In this document: positions 49,683 through 57,818 of the stretch, one piece after another
How positions within the stretch are numbered: position 1 is the stretch's first letter
Layout: each line of letters opens with the position of its first letter
Virus record (IMG/VR): IMGVR_UViG_3300025141_000057
Span: 1 to 64,000 of that record
DNA from: a virus
Strand: one strand, 5' to 3'
DNA length: 64,000 nt
Notes under the pieces: generated by a model
What the model saw: only the letters and a program-made list of their open reading frames with translations
Told to the model about the DNA's origin: nothing
Databases searched by the model: none
Made by a program: the position numbers and the translations under genes

Positions 49683-51604
49683 GTAAGGGTTCCGGGGGTA
49701 TGCATACTATAAGGTGAGTTATAGAATTCTACTCTACTATCGGAAAAACTAGGCCCGTCCGGGCTCCCTTGTGCCTTAGATATACTCTCACCACCGCTAC
49801 TCGGTACCGGTATTGCACGTGCACCACCGCCAGCAGAGCTAACCAGTTTTGCCGTGAGTTTAACTAAATGCTGTAAGTATACGTTAGAAGTTTTTATTTC
49901 ATCTGTAATAGATGCAATGTTTGAAATTCGAACTGGTTGCGACCCAGCTCCAACTCCACCTGGTACACTACGTGAGAGTAGCTTATCAAGAGCGCCGCCG
50001 CGTTTAGCTCCTAAAATATCATCACTACTACTAAACCTTACAAACCTACCGCCTCTAAACATAAAGTCTTCAGCGTAAGGTATTTTTCCTTGTGATTGAG
50101 GTGAGTACATATTAGTTCCACCGCTTAATGCTCTATCCGCAGCTATAGCTGCTCTTAATTTTTTATGGTGAGCGTCCCCTTCCCCTAGAGCAGTATGAAT
50201 TTGTTCTAGATCCATACCCTGTTCAACCATCCGGTCAACCATCGGCTGTCGTTTTGCTGCTGCTTTTCTCTCTGCCTCAAACTCATTCTTTGCCCTACTA
50301 ACATATTCTCGAGCCTTTTCATCCCCTCGCATTGCTTTAGCCATTTGCCAAGCTCGTATTGCTGGTCTCAACTGTTCCTTCTGAAAATTGCGTCGCTCTT
50401 TCTCTATTCGATCTAATTCAATTTGCTCATCTTTGTCAATCTTTTTACCGAAGCCAATAAACCCCTTATTCGTCATGTACTCGTACTGCTTATCATTATA
50501 TTGTTTTGAAAGCATTTGCTGCTTAATCTGTAATTCTTTTACCAACGCACCTAATGGATCACCGCCGGCAGCTACTCTTTCCTGGTCTGCTTTTAGTTTA
50601 TCTATTAAATTACCGTGACCTGCTTGGTACCGTCTATTTGATTCTGCAGCCTCAGCGTTCGCTTTGTTTACATCATAGACACCTTTTGCTATTAACGCTA
50701 CATCAACAGCAGTTAACACCCACCCGACACCGGGGATGAATCTACTGCCCACCTTCGCGCCGACCTTAGCACCGGTTTTGACGGCGGCCTTCGTCCCGCC
50801 TTTCTTTAAGGCCTGTTGAGTCGTCTTCTTGGTGACCTTCTTAGTGTCTACCTTCGGTTTCTTAGTGTCTACCTTCGGTTTCTTAGTGTCTACCTTCGGT
50901 TTCTTAGTGTCTGCCTTCGGTTTCTTCTTTTGAGCTTTCTTCTTATCAGCATCTTGCTTCTTTTGAGCTTTCTTCTTATCAGCATCAACTTTCTTTTGTT
51001 TCTTTAATTCAGCCTTTTTTTGTTTAGCTAATTTTCTACCCTTTCGACCAAAGAGCCTACTTCCAGCTGCACCGAGGATCCCGCCGCCGGCGCCCATACC
51101 CAGCAGACCGCCAAGCTGATCCATTATGTCGGAGAAGAACCCTCCTTCTTCATCCCCACCAGGTCCACCTTTACCTCCTCTACCAAGCTTACCACTAGCG
51201 ATTTGCTTCAACAATTTGTTCATTTGCTCTTGTTGAGCTAAGGCTGCCTTTGCTGCAGGGTCTATAACTTTTGTTTTACCCTTTTCATCAGGCTTTAACT
51301 GTTGCATTACCTTATAAAAGGTCTTTGCAAAAAGCGTATACTCAGATACTAATCTAGGCTTATCACGTCCTAAATTTGCTGATTTTGGCTTCTCTTGTTT
51401 TTTAAGAAACTTATACGCAATTTCTGTTTGTAGACGTACTTGAGTTGGGTCTACTTTAGTTCCTCCCTTTTTGCCAAATGTTGACCCTTTTGATTCTACT
51501 ATATTCTTTACAACAGAATCATCGCCCACGGCCGCGGCCGCGGCCATATTACCTAGTGTATTTAGGATTGAATTTAAGGTAGCTACTAATTTTGGGTCGT
51601 CCAC
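49679..51604 (-). CDS. tail tape-measure protein candidate (gp29 position)
   Basis: A 641-residue protein next to gp48, where T4 encodes the tape measure gp29 (590 residues). A helical N-terminus is followed by a Gly-rich segment (GRGGKGGPGG, LGGLLGMGAGGGILGAAGS), then a Lys/Ala/Asp-rich segment with tandem repeats (two DADKKKAQKKQ-type and four KKPKVDT-type units, about 195-265). A hydrophobic stretch (IPGVGWVLTAVDVALIAKGVY, about 290-312) resembles the membrane segments of tape measures. The second half is helical and charged, with a Ser/Gly/Pro-rich end. The start is GTG, fixed by a late promoter 5 nt upstream. Confidence 0.65.
   Translation of the reverse strand: MDDPKLVATLNSILNTLGNMAAAAAVGDDSVVKNIVESKGSTFGKKGGTKVDPTQVRLQTEIAYKFLKKQEKPKSANLGRDKPRLVSEYTLFAKTFYKVMQQLKPDEKGKTKVIDPAAKAALAQQEQMNKLLKQIASGKLGRGGKGGPGGDEEGGFFSDIMDQLGGLLGMGAGGGILGAAGSRLFGRKGRKLAKQKKAELKKQKKVDADKKKAQKKQDADKKKAQKKKPKADTKKPKVDTKKPKVDTKKPKVDTKKVTKKTTQQALKKGGTKAAVKTGAKVGAKVGSRFIPGVGWVLTAVDVALIAKGVYDVNKANAEAAESNRRYQAGHGNLIDKLKADQERVAAGGDPLGALVKELQIKQQMLSKQYNDKQYEYMTNKGFIGFGKKIDKDEQIELDRIEKERRNFQKEQLRPAIRAWQMAKAMRGDEKAREYVSRAKNEFEAERKAAAKRQPMVDRMVEQGMDLEQIHTALGEGDAHHKKLRAAIAADRALSGGTNMYSPQSQGKIPYAEDFMFRGGRFVRFSSSDDILGAKRGGALDKLLSRSVPGGVGAGSQPVRISNIASITDEIKTSNVYLQHLVKLTAKLVSSAGGGARAIPVPSSGGESISKAQGSPDGPSFSDSRVEFYNSPYSMHTPGTLT
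50838..50921 (-). repeat. four tandem 21-bp repeats encoding KKPKVDT
   Basis: Four head-to-tail copies of TTCTTAGTGTCTACCTTCGGT; the fourth differs by one base (Ala for Val). They lie in the Lys-rich part of the tape-measure candidate. Confidence 0.93.
50924..50986 (-). repeat. two 33-bp direct repeats encoding a KKKAQKK unit
   Basis: The 30-bp block beginning CTTCTTTTGAGCTTTCTTCT occurs twice, at 50924 and 50957, without mismatch, separated by TTG. Confidence 0.9.
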
Positions 51605-51609
51605 ATATA

Positions 51610-51616
51610 TATTTAT
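51610..51616 (-). promoter_or_regulatory. late promoter (ATAAATA)
   Basis: ATAAATA on the minus strand ends 5 nt before the GTG start at 51604 and supports that non-ATG start. Confidence 0.75.
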
Positions 51617-52374
51617 GCATCAGCACTAGGGTCGAATATATTGCCTTCGAAGAAGGCTGCATCTATTGATACATAACTATCACCAACAGCTAATATGTCA
51701 GCTTCATATTTTCCTATTTGTCTTAGGAAAGAAACTAGCTCATTGTATACACTCAACGGAAGCCTCTCAATTATATCAACCCTGTCTTGAATTTTAAGAT
51801 CACTAAAAGCAACTATATCATTTTTAATAGAAATTGTATGTATATATTTGATTAATTCAAAAACAAAAACAGTTCCGACAGTTTCTGTTACATCTTCAGG
51901 ATCAATTTTATCCAACTCAATTAAACATTTTGAAATTATTTCATTCTCCTCTTTTAGTGTTGGTATTCTTAATTTTAATTTAAGTGAGTCAACTGCAATT
52001 TCCCCTGTATTTGTAAAACTTGCTTTTTCATTCTTACAGTTTTTAATTATATCTTCTAAAGAAGCGTATTCATAATCATCAGTTAGTGCTCTATCACCTA
52101 GAGAATGTTTTCTTAACTGAACTATAACAGGTACCCTATCGTAAGGGTAGAGCTTTTTTTCTTTAACATTTTTTAGTATAGCGTCATTTATTGAACGCGT
52201 AAACTCTAGTGAGCCGTGCGCACCACCAGTTGCAGTAGATATAATATCTTTTTGCTGCTTAAGGGTTAGAGGTAATGTTTCAACGCTTTTACCTAACGAT
52301 GGTACATATATATTAAAATCTGTTTCGATGTCTGCGAGTTTTTTAAGAAACTCTTTTGCAGTGATATTCTCCAT
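51613..52374 (-). CDS. gp26: baseplate hub/assembly protein, gp26-like
   Basis: A 253-residue protein resembling the T4 baseplate family that includes gp26: FNIYVPSLGKSVETLPLTLKQQKDII near the start, then DAILKNVKEKKLYPYDRVPVIVQLRKHSLGD, and an acidic, helical C-terminus. These proteins help assemble the central hub and are not tape measures or tubes. Order (tube, this pair, tape measure, gp48) agrees with the T4 26-51-27-28-29-48 region although rearranged. Late promoter 5 nt before the ATG. Confidence 0.62.
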   Translation of the reverse strand: MENITAKEFLKKLADIETDFNIYVPSLGKSVETLPLTLKQQKDIISTATGGAHGSLEFTRSINDAILKNVKEKKLYPYDRVPVIVQLRKHSLGDRALTDDYEYASLEDIIKNCKNEKASFTNTGEIAVDSLKLKLRIPTLKEENEIISKCLIELDKIDPEDVTETVGTVFVFELIKYIHTISIKNDIVAFSDLKIQDRVDIIERLPLSVYNELVSFLRQIGKYEADILAVGDSYVSIDAAFFEGNIFDPSADA

Positions 52375-52379
52375 ACACC

Positions 52380-52387
52380 TATTTATT
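52380..52387 (-). promoter_or_regulatory. late promoter (AATAAATA)
   Basis: AATAAATA on the minus strand ends 5 nt before the ATG at 52374 and overlaps the stop codon of the upstream gene. Confidence 0.75.
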
Positions 52388-53153
52388 AGTCGATAGTTTT
52401 TTGCAACTCGACATTTTGTTGCTGCGCCTCTTTCCTATACAAATCTAGATAATCTTCTATTTCATAAAAAGTGCAGTTTAATACAAAATTTATATCAGAA
52501 AATCGCTTACTTAATAAAAATAAATATTCTCTATAATTTTGTTCACTCACACAATCAAACAGATTACTAACAAATAGCGATGAATTAAAATCTGTAAGGT
52601 CTATTTTATCTTTAGTGCCGAAAAGAGAAAATGTAAGATGGTCTGCGTGTTTATCGATAAACGACGTAATTACAGATAAACACGATGGGGGTAAATTTGA
52701 TATAACATTATTGAACTCCTCATCAGATAATAAATCTAAATCAATAATTGAATCATCTAATTTTATCTGCCTCAACACACTAAGCATTGTATTAGAATCA
52801 ACACAAAATCTTGAAGGGTAGTCAAATACAAATTCGAAACTATCATGCTTTATAGTAGTTTTAATATCTGCTAACTGGGAAAAAGATTCTAAAATATACT
52901 CTATATCAACATTAACGGATTTGTTATTTCGTTGTACAGATATAGAAGAATCAATACACTCACTCCTAAGTAGCATTAATGATATAAATTTTTCAACAGC
53001 ATTTAACCTAGGCGTTTGTATAAACCCTTCTAAGAACTTAATCTTACTACTTAGCGAATTCTTTAGCCAATGAAGTTCGTTTATATGTTTAAACTTGAAA
53101 ACATTTAACTGTACCTTCTTTTTATTAAAAGGTATTTCAACTTCAACGAGCAT
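52386..53153 (-). CDS. hub assembly protein candidate (gp51 neighbourhood)
   Basis: A 255-residue protein, near the 249 residues of T4 gp51, the hub assembly catalyst, and next to the gp26-like gene as gp51 is in T4; the sequence itself gives no firm match. It is helical and acidic, with KFKHINELHWLKNSLSSKIKFL and LNAVEKFISLMLLRSE near the start, NLPPSCLSVITSFIDKHADHLTF in the second half, and a terminal FYEIEDYLDLYRKEAQQQNVEL helix, a style common to tape-measure chaperones and hub assembly factors. It begins 5 nt after the tube-like gene. Confidence 0.55.
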   Translation of the reverse strand: MLVEVEIPFNKKKVQLNVFKFKHINELHWLKNSLSSKIKFLEGFIQTPRLNAVEKFISLMLLRSECIDSSISVQRNNKSVNVDIEYILESFSQLADIKTTIKHDSFEFVFDYPSRFCVDSNTMLSVLRQIKLDDSIIDLDLLSDEEFNNVISNLPPSCLSVITSFIDKHADHLTFSLFGTKDKIDLTDFNSSLFVSNLFDCVSEQNYREYLFLLSKRFSDINFVLNCTFYEIEDYLDLYRKEAQQQNVELQKTID

Positions 53154-53158
53154 ACATT

Positions 53159-53767
53159 TTATATAGGGGCGTAATTCTTAAATGCAAAAGTTACGCTTTT
53201 TTCAAGAAATGTTTCATTATCGTAATCAATTGTATACCCTTCAACGTTAGTAGGGAATACATCTGTAAAGTTATATCCTTTACGTATTTCCCCTTTATGG
53301 TTATATTGCCTTAAAACTACATTAGGACAAAGCAAACCTCTATTAAGCAAACCATCAATACCAACTGCTATCATCCACGGTCTAAAGAAATTATGCTCTA
53401 AGTCATCATCTGTATCAAAAATATTTACAGCTAACGTCCTAGTTAAAAATCCTTGCCGGCGATTAACACCATAAGCAGGTAAAAAGCCGCCTAAGTTTAT
53501 ATCTGCACCTGCTTCTAAAAATTCTGTCGTCTCGCCCGGAACTGCGACTTCACGGGCGACTAACGTATTGCCATTTGATACAAACTCTTCAGGTATGTTT
53601 TTTACTCTCCAGCTTTCACCAGCCTTTTCTAATGCTTGGTCGACTTGACCTCTCACAGAACCAGCATTAGAAAATTCTATCTTCCAAAGAGTAGGAAGCG
53701 AGAGGTAATATCTTGAGGGTCCTCCAACGCTATAGTTGCTAAGAAAATCGTATACTTCACCAGCCAT
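53159..53767 (-). CDS. tail-tube-fold protein (gp19/gp54 family)
   Basis: A 202-residue protein of the tail-tube family. The C-terminal half has the characteristic sequence of features: TRTLAVNIFDTDDDLEHNFFRPWMIAVG, then VVLRQYNHKGEIRKGYNFTDVFPTNVEGYTIDYDNE (read as LR-x-Y...F-x-D-x-FP-x-x-V-x-G-Y) and a last strand KSVTFAFKNYAPI. It is one of three tube-like genes here; its place beside the hub-assembly genes suggests a tube initiator or terminator (gp54 or gp3 role) rather than the major tube. Late promoter 6 nt before the ATG. Confidence 0.68.
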   Translation of the reverse strand: MAGEVYDFLSNYSVGGPSRYYLSLPTLWKIEFSNAGSVRGQVDQALEKAGESWRVKNIPEEFVSNGNTLVAREVAVPGETTEFLEAGADINLGGFLPAYGVNRRQGFLTRTLAVNIFDTDDDLEHNFFRPWMIAVGIDGLLNRGLLCPNVVLRQYNHKGEIRKGYNFTDVFPTNVEGYTIDYDNETFLEKSVTFAFKNYAPI

Positions 53768-53773
53768 TAATAT

Positions 53774-53781
53774 TATTTAAT
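53774..53781 (-). promoter_or_regulatory. late promoter (ATTAAATA)
   Basis: ATTAAATA on the minus strand ends 6 nt before the ATG at 53767. Confidence 0.6.
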
Positions 53782-53803
53782 CAGCTATCCGATTAAACAT
53801 ATA

Positions 53804-54340
53804 CTAACTAAAGTCTCTATAGAAGTGGTAGGCAAATGTAGTAGAGAAGTTTAATACATCGCCAGTACCATCAGCAATAGAATACTCAATGTCACCAATT
53901 TCTCTAATTGATGCACCAACTAGTTCGATGTTTCTAACATCGTTTAAGTTTTTATCTATTTGTACTAAGTTAATTATTGACTCTTCTCCGGGCATACCAT
54001 ATGCACCGGTGGATGTTTCATTATTAAACACTGCTCTTGAAGCAGCTTCCATTTTTGTTCGAAGCTCACAATTTTCATCATGATAGAATTCAATTGAATA
54101 ACCAGCAGCGTTAGCATATGTTGCTCTGCCCGGTACTTGGAACTCTTGTCCAAAGTAATTAACATTAACGTTGTCAATGTTTCTGCCAGGTAAAGATGCT
54201 GTCCTAGCATAAACCAGGTCATCCTCTCCATCAAACCTAATACCTCCTATTAAGTCTATTTGCCTTACTCGAAATAGAAAATCTCGAGAAAATTGCTTCG
54301 ATGCAGCTCTGGTAAAGAAGTTCTGAATAGTTGTTGCCAT
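53804..54340 (-). CDS. gp19: tail tube protein gp19
   Basis: A 178-residue major tail tube protein (T4: 163). Family features are the FSRDFLFRVRQIDL start, YARTASLPGRNIDNVNVNYFGQEFQVPG (the loop-strand segment that lines and joins tube rings), YSIEFYHDENCELRTKMEAASRAVF, and the terminal VELVGASIREIGDIEYSIADG with a final FSTTFAYHFYRDF strand. It lies directly downstream of the sheath gene, the usual 18-19 order, with its own late promoter 5 nt before the ATG, which fits its high copy number. Confidence 0.88.
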   Translation of the reverse strand: MATTIQNFFTRAASKQFSRDFLFRVRQIDLIGGIRFDGEDDLVYARTASLPGRNIDNVNVNYFGQEFQVPGRATYANAAGYSIEFYHDENCELRTKMEAASRAVFNNETSTGAYGMPGEESIINLVQIDKNLNDVRNIELVGASIREIGDIEYSIADGTGDVLNFSTTFAYHFYRDFS

Positions 54341-54345
54341 AATAT

Positions 54346-54353
54346 TATTTAAT
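54346..54353 (-). promoter_or_regulatory. late promoter (ATTAAATA) of gp19
   Basis: ATTAAATA on the minus strand ends 5 nt before the ATG at 54340. Confidence 0.65.
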
Positions 54354-54364
54354 TGTTTGATTCA

Positions 54365-57184
54365 TTAACCACCGACTAATTCTTCAAAATTAGCATCTGT
54401 TCTAGTAGCGTAGAAGTTAACTAAGATAAACTCTGCGGTCCTTGTCGGTTTAATGTAGATGTCAACCACTAGCTCGTTAGCATCGATAACCGCTGCAGTG
54501 TTGTTTCTCTCATCACACACGATCAAGTAGTCGTATAAGCCTTCATTGTTCTTAGCCCTTTCAAAGATTGGAGTAAGTGTATTAACTAATCTAGTTCTGG
54601 TAAACTCTGTATTTTGTTCAAATACAAAGAACCTAGAAGCTTTCTTAGTTGGCCTCTCTAGTGATAAGAACAACCTTCTAACATTAATTCTATCAAATGC
54701 GCTCGATTTCTTAGAAAGTGTCTTTTGACCAAATATTACTAATCCCTGTGATGGGAATTGTGCTACTGGGTTAATGTTAGCTTTATAAAGCTCATCTCTT
54801 TGCTTTTGATTTGGATTAACTGCAATGTCATTTGCAAATGTTACAAGACCTCTAGTGAAACCAGCTGGTGCAAACCATGGGAAGGTTGCTGCATCAGTTC
54901 TTGCCATTGTTGCTCCAGCGAAACCAGAGAATGGGGCCCAAACTTGGCGACCTGAGTAGCTATCATAAACTAATGCCCAGTTACCATATGTAGCTGCATA
55001 AGAAGTATTTTCATTTTCAAACTGGTGCCTTATAGGCCAATATATATCTGTTTGGAAATTCTTATTCTTATCATCAAGAACCTTACCATCAGAACCTTGT
55101 ACAAAGATCTGACGTAACGGATCAGCAATGAATATGCAATCTCCTCTACTTCCACCTAAGTAAGGCGGTGAAACAAACTGTTCAAACTTATTAAAGATAG
55201 TAGAGTAGTTATTTCTAAGAGTTAAAGCAGTTCCAGCAACATCACCAGATGTTCTTAAGCCGTTAACAGCTGCTGTGATATTATCTGTTGTTGCATATTC
55301 ATCATAATATGTCTTATTGTCTGCACTAGCAATGGCGTAGATTGTACCTAAGCCACCCTCAACAACAACGTCAATGTCGTAAATTTCATCATTTCTGATT
55401 CCGTCGAGTGCTCTTTCTAACTTATTAGGAATATCGCCTAACTCTTTACCAATAGGTGACGATTCAGTATAAGCTCCAAGAGGGTAAAGGCTTTCTGCTT
55501 TACCTAATACTGAATCTATGCTAGTGTATAATCCAGCAGCAATTCCTGTTCTTGCTACTCCAGCAGCGGTAGTTTCTGTAGCTAATTGTGTAGTATATAC
55601 TCTAACCCGCTTATTTACATCGCCATTAGCATCTAGAGCATTTGTACCTCTAAGTCTGTTAGAAACATAATCGTTAACTTTTACAACAACATTTCGTGAC
55701 GAATCATCTCGTGATTCTACGAAGAACGGTTGATCTTGCCCACCGTTAGGATTGAGCTTTGTTCTATAGTAGTTAATAGATCCAGCAATTCCGTCTTCTA
55801 AGACGTAATCTAACTTAAATGCCTCATTTGCGTAAATTGATTTACGTAACTTAAATACACCTAAGCTTAAGATGTCATCATCATCTCTACCATCAATCTC
55901 AAACTCTGTAAAGTTTTCTATTACTTCAGAGATTGTACCATCAGGACCAGTTTGGTAATTAGATGACAGTTTAAACACTTGTGTACCAGGAGGTATAATA
56001 GTAAACGATGTAGTAGCTGCAGCAGATGCTGTAATTGTCTTTGTTGTTAAAATATTATTAAAGTTACTACCCGGTGTAGTATTTGTATTATCTGCAAGCC
56101 CAACATAATAACCTTCAAATTGGTTATTGACAGTTGAAGTCGACTTGTTTAAGATAACTGCACCAGCTCCACCAGCGTCAGCGATAGTAGAGAATGAATC
56201 TTTATTACCGGCTGTCTTTGACCATGTGAAAGCTGTACCATTTAAACCGCTAAGGTATTGTGCTTCAGTAAGTTCTAAATGTGTCGGTTCACCTAACACA
56301 TACACTGCTGAAACTGTATCTAAGTCAGTTGAAATCTGTTGGTTTGATTTTGCCGATATACTAAATGTATCACTTGTATCCGTCCATGGCTCAATTACTG
56401 AATCTGAAATAGTGCCGTATGTTTGAGCAGCAACTGAGCCGCTAAGCGCTATTTTCATACTAAGTCCAATGCCCGAGTTTGTAAAGTTATATGTTTCGCC
56501 AGAACCTTTATAAGAACCAACAGCAGCAGAAATTTGTTTGTATATAGATGCTACAGAGTTACCACCAGTCGCACTTGAACAAAGAGGTATAATGTTAGTA
56601 GTACCACCGTTGTTAATGTTAGTAGAAGATCCACTGTAATACACCGTGCCCTTATGAATCCAGCCAGAACCTTTCGCACTTACACCAAAGACAATGGAGC
56701 TTAATACACCACTACTTGATTGAATTCCAATTTCAACACCCGAAAGAGCGTTTACAGTATCAGTCGCGACGGCTCCAGGAGTTGTCGCCGTCCCAGCAAA
56801 ATTAAAGTTTAGTTGATAAGCACTTAATTGTCCTAACTCAGCATCACCAGTAACATTTCGTACTGGGTAAACTAATGCTGAGTATTTAGAACCAAATCCA
56901 TCACCCGAACCATGACCGTATGGTAATCTAGAAGCATATACATTTGCTGGTGAATTTAATAGTTCGGAAAGAGTATAATAGAAGTATCTTTCAGATGAGT
57001 TCGTGGGAACTCCAAAAATTTGATTCAATTCTTGTTTAGTTGTAATCTTAAGAACTTCATCAAGGGGCCCTTGTTGAGCAAAGCCAGTAGCATAAACGTT
57101 TGTTCCAACGTTTAGGGGGGCTGTAAGTGAAAGATCGGATTCTCTAATTTCTACTCCGGGAGAGTTAATCGTACGCTGTGCCAT
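54365..57184 (-). CDS. gp18: tail sheath protein gp18
   Basis: A 939-residue contractile sheath subunit, clearly longer than T4 gp18 (659). The N-terminus (INSPGVEIRESDLS, VYATGFAQQGPLDEVLKIT, SERYFYYTLSELLNSPANVYASRL) is classic. The C-terminal domain is equally clear: INVRRLFLSLERPTKKASRF, VFEQNTEFTRTRLVNTLTPIFERA, LYDYLIVCDERNN and IKPTRTAEFILVNFYATRTDANFEEL. The extra length lies in the middle (about 130-420), a Ser/Gly/Thr-rich insertion likely to be surface-exposed on the sheath. Late promoter 5 nt before the ATG. Confidence 0.95.
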   Translation of the reverse strand: MAQRTINSPGVEIRESDLSLTAPLNVGTNVYATGFAQQGPLDEVLKITTKQELNQIFGVPTNSSERYFYYTLSELLNSPANVYASRLPYGHGSGDGFGSKYSALVYPVRNVTGDAELGQLSAYQLNFNFAGTATTPGAVATDTVNALSGVEIGIQSSSGVLSSIVFGVSAKGSGWIHKGTVYYSGSSTNINNGGTTNIIPLCSSATGGNSVASIYKQISAAVGSYKGSGETYNFTNSGIGLSMKIALSGSVAAQTYGTISDSVIEPWTDTSDTFSISAKSNQQISTDLDTVSAVYVLGEPTHLELTEAQYLSGLNGTAFTWSKTAGNKDSFSTIADAGGAGAVILNKSTSTVNNQFEGYYVGLADNTNTTPGSNFNNILTTKTITASAAATTSFTIIPPGTQVFKLSSNYQTGPDGTISEVIENFTEFEIDGRDDDDILSLGVFKLRKSIYANEAFKLDYVLEDGIAGSINYYRTKLNPNGGQDQPFFVESRDDSSRNVVVKVNDYVSNRLRGTNALDANGDVNKRVRVYTTQLATETTAAGVARTGIAAGLYTSIDSVLGKAESLYPLGAYTESSPIGKELGDIPNKLERALDGIRNDEIYDIDVVVEGGLGTIYAIASADNKTYYDEYATTDNITAAVNGLRTSGDVAGTALTLRNNYSTIFNKFEQFVSPPYLGGSRGDCIFIADPLRQIFVQGSDGKVLDDKNKNFQTDIYWPIRHQFENENTSYAATYGNWALVYDSYSGRQVWAPFSGFAGATMARTDAATFPWFAPAGFTRGLVTFANDIAVNPNQKQRDELYKANINPVAQFPSQGLVIFGQKTLSKKSSAFDRINVRRLFLSLERPTKKASRFFVFEQNTEFTRTRLVNTLTPIFERAKNNEGLYDYLIVCDERNNTAAVIDANELVVDIYIKPTRTAEFILVNFYATRTDANFEELVGG

Positions 57185-57189
57185 AAAAT

Positions 57190-57196
57190 TATTTAT
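57190..57196 (-). promoter_or_regulatory. late promoter (ATAAATA) of gp18
   Basis: ATAAATA on the minus strand ends 5 nt before the sheath ATG at 57184. Confidence 0.78.
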
Positions 57197-57216
57197 CCAT
57201 TTTCATACAAATATAT

Positions 57217-57804
57217 TCAAAAATCCATAACTTCAGTGTGTAATTGTGAATAGACAAAGGTAAAGCCAGAAGAAATTTCATCCGGATTTTGATAATTATA
57301 ATCTATTGTGTCAATAGTAGTGGGAAATGCTTTTGTATAAGTGAACTTTATCCTACTATTATTAAATTCATCCTTACCAAAAATAGTTAAATTTGTTTGG
57401 TAATCTTTAAAATTTTCATCCGGATCGTTCGAATTTATCTCCCGAGCATTATACCTTCCATCATATTGATCATGGAGTAGGTTAAGCCATTGATAAATTA
57501 CCCAGTAGTTTTTATATTCATTGTCAACATTAAATTTAACACTTACTGGTGGGTACGAGTTTTTACTATGAGAAGATACATAAAGAGTATTACCTGCATA
57601 TCTATTTTCTACTGCTGGTACGGTTATTTCAGGGACCGCGGTCCCAAAAATAGAAAATTGAACTGAGTCACTAACAATTGTAGTATTGCTCTGTTTAAAT
57701 TTTTTATCAAACTCTTTTAATATAGGCGGTATATCAAAAACAAGCAAGAACTTATCAGCTCTTGATTTATTGAGCACCGACTGCTGCATGGTGTTGTATG
57801 CCAT
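57217..57804 (-). CDS. tail-tube-fold protein, third paralogue
   Basis: A 195-residue protein between terminase and sheath. Its second half resembles the tube family: SVKFNVDNEYKNYWVIYQWLNLLHD, DYQTNLTIFGKDEFNNSRIKFTYTKAFPTTID (strand, linker, F-x-x-A-FP) and a last strand SGFTFVYSQLHTEVMDF. It could be a tail terminator (gp3/gp15-type position) or a minor tube ring. Late promoter 6 nt before the ATG. Confidence 0.65.
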   Translation of the reverse strand: MAYNTMQQSVLNKSRADKFLLVFDIPPILKEFDKKFKQSNTTIVSDSVQFSIFGTAVPEITVPAVENRYAGNTLYVSSHSKNSYPPVSVKFNVDNEYKNYWVIYQWLNLLHDQYDGRYNAREINSNDPDENFKDYQTNLTIFGKDEFNNSRIKFTYTKAFPTTIDTIDYNYQNPDEISSGFTFVYSQLHTEVMDF

Positions 57805-57810
57805 ATAATA

Positions 57811-57818
57811 TATTTATT
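57811..57818 (-). promoter_or_regulatory. late promoter (AATAAATA)
   Basis: AATAAATA on the minus strand ends 6 nt before the ATG at 57804. It overlaps the stop of gp17. Confidence 0.75.
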
